NCBI GenBank assembly: GCA_016490735.1
Contig: JAEMWC010000010.1
Span: 2,235,001 to 2,299,000 of the forward strand
From: Pachyseris speciosa
Taxonomy: Eukaryota > Cnidaria > Anthozoa > Scleractinia > Pachyseridae
Reading direction: 5' to 3'
Length of the DNA stretch: 64,000 nt
Shown piece by piece: positions 32,715 through 43,400 of the stretch. How positions within the stretch are numbered: the stretch's first letter is position 1; every line of letters begins with the position of its first letter. A model generated the notes under the pieces. It did not search any database. It saw only the letters and a program-made list of their open reading frames with translations, and was not told the DNA's origin. The translations under genes were made by a program, and so were the position numbers.

Positions 32715-33136
32715 ATGATAAAAGAGGTGGTTAAATATGTTAAATTCTTTTTCAGAGAGACAAAAAACAGTATCCTGATATTGATGACTCTATTTTGAAA
32801 TCATCTTTGATTTACCAATATCTGTATCACAAGCACTTCAATGAATTTATCCAAATTAAAAACATCATAGAAACTCACAAGGACATTGGACTCATTGGAC
32901 CGGGCAGTGGATGCTTGACATGCTTCTTGGAATCTACACTTGGTTGGATTGATACACTGCAAACACATGGTATACTTCATGATGCTTTCGGAAGATTCTA
33001 TAATGCTTATTCATTAGATCGTGGATATTGTCACGCTACACCTTCTTTATTGACATCAAAGAGAAGAAAAGGATCTCCACTATGCGGTCAGACATCTGGA
33101 TTGTTATATTGCGCCGTCAACAGAATTATTATATAA
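32715..33136 (+). pseudogene. Polinton protein of unknown function (frame change near N-terminus)
   Basis: ATG 32715 follows TAATTAATATAT, the usual AT-rich start context, ten bases after the previous stop. The N-terminal frame changes around 32751-32767 (GAGAGA followed by an A6 run). The remaining frame, to 33136, encodes a protein with many aromatic and His residues (IYQYLYHKHFNEF), GPGSGCLTCFLES and a C-terminal SLDRGYCHATPSLL...CGQTSGLLYCAVN. There is no transmembrane segment or recognised domain. It sits between the fibre genes and the two-transmembrane gene. Confidence 0.5.
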
Positions 33137-33145
33137 ACAATATAC

Positions 33146-33634
33146 ATGTCAGTCAAGCGCAAGAATGTATTCAACTGGAACCATATTTCAGATGAATTAA
33201 CAGAAAACCAGGTTAAGGAACTCAAATCCTATTACCATACATATCACAGAAAGTGTTGGGCTTACAAACAGGCTGTCAAAAGATTCAAAAAATGGAAATT
33301 AGCTGGCAATTCGGCATCCATTTTATTTGCAACTGGCGGTCTTGCTGCAAGTATTTCAACCGGTGGTGTAAGTTTAGTTGCCATCAGCACAGTATCAATG
33401 TTAATACAAGGCTGGATGAAACATAAAAACCTTGATCTGAAAATACAGAATTGCACATATGCTTATCAAAGCTACCAACACCTTCTGAATACAATAAAGG
33501 AAACCATGAGAAGTGGCAATTTTGAGGCATCAACTATACATTCAACCATGAAATACATTGACGATTATGTCGTTGATAACAGCCCTATCATAGACAAGTA
33601 TTTTGTCAAATATGATGAAAAATTCACTGTCTGA
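33146..33634 (+). CDS. Two-transmembrane-segment Polinton protein
   Basis: 162 residues, intact. A basic N-terminal helix (YHRKCWAYKQAVKRFKKWK) is followed by two closely spaced hydrophobic segments (ASILFATGGLAASIS and GGVSLVAISTVSMLI). A cytoplasm-like helical tail (NCTYAYQSYQHLLNTIKETM) comes next. The layout resembles SLATT-type two-TM proteins and similar Polinton accessory proteins; a role in membrane remodelling or an internal virion membrane is possible but unproven. It ends 11 bp inside the 3' end of the convergent VLTF3-like gene. Confidence 0.65.
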   Translation: MSVKRKNVFNWNHISDELTENQVKELKSYYHTYHRKCWAYKQAVKRFKKWKLAGNSASILFATGGLAASISTGGVSLVAISTVSMLIQGWMKHKNLDLKIQNCTYAYQSYQHLLNTIKETMRSGNFEASTIHSTMKYIDDYVVDNSPIIDKYFVKYDEKFTV

Positions 33635-34187
33635 TAATACCAATAATCACATCAAATCTTAACAATAAAATTTCAACCCAATATTGATCATAAAATCCAA
33701 GCGTCTTTTTTGATCTAGTAACTATTATTTTATCAAATGGAAGATCAAGCATTAAAAATATTTGCTTAAGCATAAATTTAGTGCTAATCATTCTTTTACG
33801 TTTATTGTTTACCAAGGGAAGCACATTTGTCTATCTCTTCGAATATTTTAAATATTTTACCCTTATCTTTTACAGAAATTTGAAATTCATTCTTACGACA
33901 TATTTTATTTATTACATTTTCAACATGATACTTCCGGTGATATACAGACTTTCTCTTTATTTTATACATATTGTCATGAAAATCAATGTATTCTTTCACA
34001 ACATTGTAACCATGAACTGAACCACAACTTACGCATATAATCGCTCCATTATCATTCAACACATTCTGTTCATCACAACACGGTTCCTCTTTTTAACATT
34101 ATGTTCTGCTATTCTCTCATCACAAAAAGGACAATGATATTCTCCATTTGATATCAATTCGATGTGGATATCTGAATTACAAATCAT
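33624..34187 (-). pseudogene. Poxvirus VLTF3-like late transcription factor (frame broken twice)
   Basis: Read on the minus strand from ATG 34187, it starts with a zinc-ribbon-like region (YHCPFCDERI, a CC pair, IICVSCGSVHGYN). Next are the family's core YKIKRKSVYHRKYHVENVINKIC and, after a helical linker, a C-terminal ISTKFMLKQIFLMLDLP and KTLGFYDQYW. This Cys-cluster plus basic Y-x-R-x-x-H plus C-terminal FxLxxLxxxLxxP arrangement is that of VLTF3-like factors, which direct late gene transcription in nucleocytoplasmic large DNA viruses. Frame changes fall at the T5 run 34090-34094 and at about 33816-33818. The gene is transcribed inward from the right TIR. AT-rich ATATAATAGTATAGA precedes the start. 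Confidence 0.72.
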
Positions 34188-34230
34188 TCTATACTATTAT
34201 ATGAGATATTATTTTATATGTTACTAACAC

Positions 34231-34402
34231 ATGACTCATTTCCGAGAATGTCACGCTTGGTGGTTTTCCGAGAATTTCAGATTAAACAACTATAGATTTC
34301 ATCATGTGGAAAAGTGTGCTGGTATCATCAAATGGTGAGTAGTATGGAGTTGGTTGGGTAAGAGCACAAAACTGTGCTCGTACCCCCAACTCCTATACTA
34401 CT
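34231..34402 (-). repeat. Right terminal inverted repeat of the Polinton
   Basis: Reverse-complement match to 14660-14857, with the same terminal hairpin (34338-34402). Small indels distinguish it from the left copy, for example one extra base in the G run next to the apex and the loss of a segment around the TGGTACCAGCAC region. The arms have therefore diverged since insertion, or carry assembly error. Confidence 0.95.
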
Positions 34403-34408
34403 TTGCAC

Positions 34409-37400
34409 CTTTTTTCTTGGCTTTTTTATGGCTCAAATGCATAAAGAAATGATATATAGCGATGATTTTGAGTGGATATGAGGCCAAAAAAACCAAATTG
34501 GTGTGCTATTTAAATAACAACCAAAATCTGTGATTTTAACCACGGTACTTTTTTGTCCCAAAAAACTACTTAAAAGTCTGTGGATTTGGGTCCAAATGTG
34601 AGCACCTTTTCTAGTTTTTTTCTGTTTTGGTTTGTGTCTGGTTAGAACGGATGAAAATATGATATTTTGGAAATATCTAGAGTGGGTACAAGGCCAAGAA
34701 GACCATTTATGAGGTTTCGAGTTATAAGCGTATGGTTGGGTTTTGGATCAAAAATTGGAAAAATTTGAAAATTTTTTCTTGGCTTGTTTATGGCTTGTTT
34801 TTGGCTAAAATGCAACAAGAAATTGTATATAACGATGATTTTGAGTAGATACAAGGCCAAAAACACCAAATTTTTGTGCTAATTAAATAGAGAAAGAAAT
34901 CTGTCATTTCAACCACCGTATGGTTTTGTCCAAAAAACTGCTCAAAAATCTTTGGATTTGGCTCAAAATTTGACAACCTTTTAAAGTTTTTCTGTTTTGG
35001 TTTGTGTCTAATTAGAACGGATGAAGACATGATATTTGGGAATGATTTAGAATGGGTAAAAGGCCAAGAAGACCATTTATGGGGATTTCGAGTTTTAGGC
35101 CATCTTCTTAAGGGATAGGCGTATTGTTTGGGGTCAAAAAGTGAAAAAATTGAAAATTGTTGCTGCGCTTATTTATGGCTAAAATCCATCACGAAATTAT
35201 ATATAGCGATGATCTTGAGTGGATACGAGGCCATAAACGCCTAATTGGGGTTCTTTTTAAATAACCACCAAAATGTGTGATTTTAACCACGGTACCTTTT
35301 TGTGCCAAAAACTATTTAAAAATCTCGGGATTTGGGTCTACGTTTGCGCACCTTTACAAGTCATTTCTGTTTTAATCTGTGTCTGGTTAGAACGAATGAA
35401 GAAATGACATTTAGCAATGATTTAGGGTGGGTACAAGGGGAAGAAGACCACTTATGAGGATTTCGAGTTTTTGGCCATTTTCTTAAGGTGTAACCCTATC
35501 CTTTGGGGTAAAATATTGAAAAATTTGAATTATTTTTCGGCGCTTGTTTATGGCTAAAATGCATCAAGAAATTACATATAGCGACGATTTTGAGTGGATC
35601 CGAGGCAAAACGTCACATTGGTGTGCCTTTTAAATAATCACCAAAATTTGTTAGTTAAACCATGGTACATTTTTGTCCCAAAAACTACTGAAAAATCTCG
35701 GGATTTTGGTCCAAATTTAACAACCTTTACAAGTTTTTTCTGTTTTGGTCTGTGTTTGGTTAGAACGGATGAAGACATGATATTTGGTAATGATTTAGAG
35801 TGGGTACAAGGCCAAGGAGACCATTAATAAGGATTGCGAGATTTTGACCATTATCTTAAGGGGTAACATTATTGTTTTAGATCAAAAATTGGAAAAATTT
35901 GACATTTTTTTCTTGGCTTATTTATGGCTACAATGCATCAAGAAATGATATATAGCGATGATTTTGAGTGGATACGAGGCCAAACACGCCTAATTGGTGT
36001 TCTTTTAAAATAAACACCAAAATCTGTGATTTTGACTAGGGTACTTTTTTGTCCCAAAAACTTGCTCAAAAATCTTTGGATTTCGGTCAAAATTTGACAA
36101 CTTTTTGAACTTTTTTTCTGTTTTGGTTTCTGTCTAATTAGAACGGATAAAGACATGATATTTGGGAGTGATTTAGGGTGGGTACAAGGCCAAGAAGACC
36201 ATTTATGAGGATTTCGACTTTTTGACCATTTTCTTAAGGGGAAAGCGAAAAATTTGAAACTTTTTTCTTGGCTTGTTTATGGCTACAATGCATCAAGAAA
36301 TGATATATATAGATGATTTTGAGTGGATACGACGCCCAAAACACCAAATTGGTGTGCTATTTAAATAATCACCAAAATCTGTTATTTTCACCAAGGTACT
36401 TTTTTGTCCCAAAAAACTACTCAAAAGTCTGTGGATTTGGGTAAAAATTTGAGAACCTTTTCTAGTTTCTTCACTTTTGGGTTGCGTCTGGTTAGAAAGG
36501 ATGAAGACATGATATTTGGGAATGATTTACTTAGGGTACAAGACCAAGAAGGCCATTTATGAGGATTTCGAGTTTTTGGCCATTTTCTATCGTTTGGGGT
36601 AAAATATTGAAAAATTTGAATTATTTTTCGGCGCTTGTTTATGGCTAAAATGCATCAAGAAATTACATATAGCGACAATTTTGAGTGGATCCGAGGCAAA
36701 ACGTCACATTGGTGTGCCTTTTAAATAAGCACCAAAATTTGTTAGTTAAACCACGGTACATTTTTGTCCCAAAAACTACTGAAAAATCTCGGGATTTTGG
36801 TCCAAATTTAACAACCTTTACAAGTTTTTTCTGTTTTGGTCTGTGTTTGGTTAGAACGGGTGAAGAAATGACATTTGGCAATGATTTAGGGTGGGTACAA
36901 GGCCAAGAAGACCATTTATGAGGATTTCCAGTTTTTAGCCATTTTCATAACGGGTAAGCCTATGGTTTAGGGTTGAAAATTTTTTCTACGCTTCTTTATG
37001 GCTGAAATGCATCAAAAATTATATATAGCAATGATTTTGAGTGGTTTCGAAGCCAAAAACGTCAAGTTGGTGTGCCTTTTAAAAAACCACCGAAATCTTT
37101 GATTGCAACCACAGTACGTTTTTGTCCCAAAAACTACTTAAACATATTTGGATCTGGGTCGAAATTTGACGACCTTTACAAGATTTTATGTTTTGGTCTG
37201 TGTCTGGTTACAACGGATGAAGAAACGACATTTAGCAATGATTTAGAGTGAGCACAGGGCCAAGAAGAATATTTATGACGATTTCGAGTTTTTGGCGTTT
37301 TTCTTAACGGGTAAGCCCATGGTGAGGGGTCGAAAATTTAAAAACTTGAAAATGTTTTCTGCGCTTGTTTATGGCTAAAATGCATTAAGAAATTATCTAT

Positions 37401-40400
37401 AGAGATGATTTTGAGTGGATGGGAGGCCAAATACGCCAAATTGGTGTGCTTTTAAAAGAAAAAAAAATCTGTGTTTTAACCACGCTACATTTTGTCATAA
37501 ATACTATACAAAAATCTTTGAGTTTGAATCCAAATTTAACAACCTTTTTAGGTTTTTCTCTTTTAGTCTGTGTCTGGATAAAACGGATGAAGAAATGACA
37601 TTTAGCAATGATTTAGAGTTTTGTTTGTATTGGTCTGTGTTTCGTTAGAACGGATGATGAAATGACCTTTAGCAATGATTTATAGTAGCTACAGGGCCAA
37701 GAATACCATTTATGAGGATTTCGAGTTCTTGGCCATTTTCTTAATGGGTAAGGATATAGTTTGAGCTAAAAAATTGAAAAATTTGAAACTCTTTTCTGAG
37801 CTTTTTAACGGCTAAAATGTATCAAGAAATTATATATAGCGACGATTTTGAGTGGATCTGAGGCCAAAAACGCCAAATTGGTGTGCTTTTTAAATAACCC
37901 ATAAAATCTGTGATTTTAACCAAGGTAGAATTTTGTCCCAAAAACTACTCAAAAATCTTTGGATTTGAATATAAATTTGAGAACCCTTTCAGTTTTTTTC
38001 TGTATTGGTCTGTCTCTGGTTAGAACGGATGAAGAAATGACATTTAGCAATAATTTAGAGTGGGTACAGGGCCAAGAAGATCCTTTATGAGGATTTCGAG
38101 TTTTTGGCCATTTTCTTAAGGGGTAAGCCTATGGTTTGGGGTCAAAAATTGAAAATTTGAAACTCTTTTCTAAGCTTTTTAACGGCTAAAATGTATCAAG
38201 AAATGATATATAGCGATGATTTTGAGTGGATCTGAGGCGAAAAACTCCAAATTGGTGTGCTTTTTAAATAACCCATAAAATCTGTGATTTTAACCAAGGT
38301 AGAATTTTGTCCCAAAAACTACTCAAAAATCTTTGGATTTGAATATAAATTTGAGAACCCTTTAAGTTTTTTTCTGTATTGGTCTGAGTTTGGTTAGAAC
38401 GGATGAAGAAATGACATTTAACAATAATTTAGAGTGGGTACAGGGCCAAGAAGAGCCTTTATGAGGATTTCGAGTTTTGGGCCATTTTCTTAAGGGGTAA
38501 GCCTATGGTTTGGGGTCGAAAATTGAAAAATTTGAAACTCTTTTCTGAGCTTTTTAACGGCTAAAATGTAACAAGAAATTATATAGAGCGATGATTTTGA
38601 GTGGATCTGAGGCGAAAAACGCCAAATTGGTGTGCTTTTTAAATAACCCATAAAATCTGTGATTTTAACCAAGGTAGAATTTCGTCCCAAAAACTACTCA
38701 ATAATCTTTGGATTTGAATATAAATTTGAGAACTCTTTCAATTTTTGCTCTATTGGTCTGTGTCTGGTTAGAACGGATGAAGAAATAACATTTAGCAATA
38801 ATTTAGAGTGGGCACAAGGCCAAGAAGATCCTTTATGAGGATTTCGAGTTTTTGGCCATTCTCTTAAGGGGTAAGCCTATGGTTTGGGGTCAAAAATTGA
38901 AAATTTGAAACTCTTTTCTAAGCTTTTTAACGGCTAAAATGTATCAAGAAATGATATATAGCGATGATTTTGAGTGGATCTGAGGCGAAAAACTCCAAAT
39001 TGGTGTGCTTTTTAAATAACCCATAAAATCTGTGATTTTAACCAAGGTAGAATTTTGTCCCAAAAACTACTCAAAAATCTTTGGATTTGAATATAAATTT
39101 GAGAACCCTTTAAGTTTTTTTCTGTATTGGTCTGAGTTTGGTTAGAACGGATGAAGAAATGACATTTAACAATAATTTAGAGTGGGTACAGGGCCAAGAA
39201 GAGCCTTTATGAGGATTTCGAGTTTTGGGCCATTTTCTTAAGGGGTAAGCCTATGGTTTGGGGTCGAAAATTGAAAAATTTGAAACTCTTTTCTGAGCTT
39301 TTTAACGGCTAAAATGTAACAAGAAATTATATAGAGCGATGATTTTGAGTGGATCTGAGGCGAAAAACGCCAAATTGGTGTGCTTTTTAAATAACCCATA
39401 AAATCTGTGATTTTAACCAAGGTAGAATTTCGTCCCAAAAACTACTCAATAATCTTTGGATTTGAATATAAATTTGAGAACTCTTTCAATTTTTGCTCTA
39501 TTGGTCTGTGTCTGGTTAGAACGGATGAAGAAATAACATTTAGCAATAATTTAGAGTGGGCACAAGGCCAAGAAGATCCTTTATGAGGATTTCGAGTTTT
39601 TGGCCATTCTCTTAAGGGGTAAGCCTATGGTTTGGGGTCAAAAATTGAAAATTTGAAACTCTTTTCTAAGCTTTTTAACGGCTAAAATGTATCAAGAAAT
39701 GATATATAGCGATGATTTTGAGTGGATCTGAGGCGAAAAACTCCAAATTGGTGTGCTTTTTAAATAACCCATAAAATCTGTGATTTTAACCAAGGTAGAA
39801 TTTTGTCCCAAAAACTACTCAAAAATCTTTGGATTTGAATATAAATTTGAGAACCCTTTAAGTTTTTTTCTGTATTGGTCTGAGTTTGGTTAGAACGGAT
39901 GAAGAAATGACATTTAACAATAATTTAGAGTGGGTACAGGGCCAAGAAGAGCCTTTATGAGGATTTCGAGTTTTGGGCCATTTTCTTAAGGGGTAAGCCT
40001 ATGGTTTGGGGTCGAAAATTGAAAAATTTGAAACTCTTTTCTGAGCTTTTTAACGGCTAAAATGTAACAAGAAATTATATAGAGCGATGATTTTGAGTGG
40101 ATCTGAGGCGAAAAACGCCAAATTGGTGTGCTTTTTAAATAACCCATAAAATCTGTGATTTTAACCAAGGTAGAATTTCGTCCCAAAAACTACTCAATAA
40201 TCTTTGGATTTGAATATAAATTTGAGAACTCTTTCAATTTTTGCTCTATTGGTCTGTGTCTGGTTAGAACGGATGAAGAAATAACATTTAGCAATAATTT
40301 AGAGTGGGCACAAGGCCAAGAAGATCCTTTATGAGGATTTAGAGTTTTTGGCCATTCTCTTAAGGGGTAAGCCTATGGTTTGGGGTCAAAAATTGAAAAA

Positions 40401-43400
40401 TTTGAAACTCTTTTCTGAGCTTTTTAACGGCTACAATGTATGAAGAAATTATATAAAGCGATGATTTTGAGTGGATCTGAGGCGAAAAACGCCAAATTGG
40501 TGTGCTTTTTAAATAACCCATAAAATCTGTGATTTTAACCAAGGTAGAATTTTGTCCCAAAAACTACACAAAAAGCTTTGGATTTGAATATAAATTTGAG
40601 AACCCTTTAGATTTTCTTCTTTATTGGTCGGTGTCTGGTTAGAAGGGATGAAAAAATGACATTTATCAATAATTTAGAGTGAGTACAAGGCCAAGAAGAG
40701 CCATTTTGAGGATTTCGAGTTTTTGGCCATTTTCTCAAGGGGTAAGCCTATGGTTTGGGGTCAAAAATTGAAAAATTTGAAACTCTTTTCTGAGCTTTTT
40801 AAGGGCTAAAATGTATCAAGAAATTATATATAGCGATGATTTTGAGTGGATCTGAGGCCAAAAACGCCAAATTGGTGTGCTTCTTAAGTAACCCATAAAA
40901 TCTGTGAATTTAACCAAGGCAGAATTTTTTCCCAAAATCTACTCAAAAATCTTTGGAATTGAATATAAATTTGAGAACCCTTTCAAGTTTTTTTCTGTAT
41001 TGGTCCGTGTCTGGTTAGAACGGACGAAGAAATGACATTTAGCAATAATTTAGAGTGGGTACAAGGCCAAGAAGATCCTTTATGAGGATTTCAAATTTTT
41101 TGGCCATTTTCTTAAGGGGTAACCCTATGGTTTGGGGTCAAATATTGAAAAATTTGAAACTCTTTTCTGAGCTTTTTAACGGCTAAAATGCATCAAGAAA
41201 TTATATATAACGATGATTTTGAGTGGATCTGAGGCCAAAATGCCAAATTGGTGTGCTTTTTAAGTAATCCATAAAATCTGTGAATTTAACCAAGGCAGAA
41301 TTTTTTCCCAAAATCTACTCAAAAATCTTTGGAATTGAATATAAATGTGAGAAGCCTTTCAATTTTTTTTCTGTATTGGTCTGTGTCTGGTTAGAACGCA
41401 TAAAAGAAATGACATTTAGCAATAATTTAGAGTGGGTACAAGGCGAAGAAGAGCCTTTATGAGGATTTAGAGTTTTTGGCCATTTTATTAAGGGGTAAGC
41501 CTATGGTTTGGGGTCAAAAGTTGTAAAATTTGAAAGTCTTTTCTTAGCTATTTAACAGCTGAAATGTATCAAGAAATTATATATAGCGATTATTTTGAAT
41601 GGATCTAAGGCCAAAAACTCCAAATTGGTGTGCTTTTTAAATAACCCATAAAATCTGTGATTTTAACCAAGGTAGAATTTTGTCCCAAAACTACTCAATA
41701 ATCTTTGGATTTGAATATAAATTTGAGAACCCTTTCAATTTTCTTATGTATTGGTCTGTGTCTGGTTAGAACAGATGAAGAAATGACATTTAGCAATAAT
41801 TTCGAGTGGGTACAAGGCCAAGAAGAGCCTTTATGAGGATTTCGACATTTCTGCAATTTTCTTCAGGGGGAAGTCTATGGTTTGGGGTCAAAAATTGAAA
41901 AATTTGAAACTCTTTTCTGAGCTTTTTAACGGCTACAATGTATCAAGAAATTATATAGAGCGATGATTTTGAGTTGATCTGAGGCCAAAAACGCAAAATT
42001 GGTGTGGTTTTTAAATAACCCATAAAATCTGTGATTTTAACCAAGGTAGAAGTTTGTGTAAAAAACTAATCAATAATCTTTGTATTTGAATATAAATTTG
42101 AGAACCTTTTCAATTTTTTTCTATATTGGTCTGTGTCTGGTTAGAATGGATGAAGAAATGACATTTAGCAATAATTTAGAGTGGGTACAAGGCGAAGAAG
42201 AGCCTTTATGAGGATTTAGAGCTTTTGGCCATTTTCTTAAGGGGTAAGCCTATGGTTTGGGGTCAAAAGTTGTAAAATTTGAAAGTCTTTTCTTAGCTAT
42301 TTAACAGCTGAAATGTATCAAGAAATTATATATAGCGATTATTTTGAATGGATCTAAGGCCAAAAACTCCAAATTGGTGTGCTTTTTAAATAACCCATAA
42401 AATCTGTGATTTTAACCAAGGTAGAATTTTGTCCCAAAACTAGTCAAAAATCTTTGGATTTGAATATAAATTTGAGAACAATTTCAATTTTCTTATGTAT
42501 TGGTCTGTGTCTGGTTAGAACAGATGAAGAAATGACATTTAGCAATAATTTCGAGTGGGTACAAGGCCAAGAAGAGCCTTTATGAGGATTTCGACATTTC
42601 TGCAATTTTCTTCAGGGGGAAGCCTGTGGTTTGGGGTCAAAAATTGAAAAATTTGAAACTCTTTTCTGAGCTTTTTAACGGCTACAATGTATCAGAAATT
42701 ATATGTAGCGATGATTTTGAGTTGATCTGAGGCCAAAAACGCAAAATTGGTGTGGTATTTAATTAACCCATATAATCTGTGACTTTAACCAAGGTAGAAG
42801 TTTGTGTAAAAAACTAGTCAAAAATCTTTGTATTTGAATATAAATTTGAGAACCTTTTCAATTTTTTTCTATATTGGTCTGTGTCTGGTTAGAACGGATG
42901 AAGAAATGACATTTAGCAATAATTTAGAGTGGGTACAAGGCCAAGGAAACCCTTTATAAGGATTTCGAGTTTTTGGCCATTTTCTTAAGGGGAAAGCCTG
43001 TGGATCGGGGTCAAAACTTGAAAAATTTGAAACTCTTTTCTGAGCTTTTTAACGGCTAAAATGTATTAAGAAATTGTATATAGCCACGATTTTGAGTGGA
43101 TCTGAGGCCAAAAACGCCAAATTGGTGTGCTTTTTAAATAACCCATAAAATCTGTGATATTAACCAAGGTTGAATTTTGTTCCAAAAACTACACAAAAAT
43201 CTTTGGATTTGAATATAAATTTGAGAAGCCTTTCAATTTTTTTCAGTATTGGTCTGTGTCTCTTTTCTGAGCTTTTTTTACGGCTAAAATGTATCAAGAA
43301 ATTATATATAGCGATGATTTTGAGATGATCTGAGGCCAAAAACTCCAAATTGGTGTGCTTTTTAACTAACCCATAAAATCTGTGATTTTAAGCAAGGGAG

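Larger units (their letters stand above)
14660..34402. mobile_element. Polinton/Maverick (polintovirus), 19.7 kb, near full length
   Basis: Terminal inverted repeats starting AGTAGTATAGGAGTTGGG bound the element. The 6-bp target duplication is TTGCAA (14654-14659) versus TTGCAC (34403-34408), one mismatch. Left and right flanks join to make one continuous satellite unit, so this is the exact insertion point. Contents match the Polinton core set: protein-primed PolB, chromodomain integrase, adenain-like protease, packaging ATPase, major and minor capsid proteins. Accessory genes include PLA2, VRR-NUC, HNH, a VLTF3-like factor and collagen-stalked fibres. Many ORFs are frameshifted, so the element is probably not active as assembled. 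Confidence 0.97.

Noticed and set aside
19230..34230. Programmed ribosomal frameshifting as the general explanation for the split ORFs
   Set aside because: Breaks occur in nearly half of the genes, in both directions and without a common slippery heptamer or downstream pseudoknot; decay or sequencing error is simpler. It remains open only for the PLA2-integrase and core-protease overlaps.
38490..40560. Repeated ~66-codon minus-strand open frames with identical translations
   Set aside because: They recur exactly with the satellite period, have no start context or domain, and are by-products of tandem duplication.
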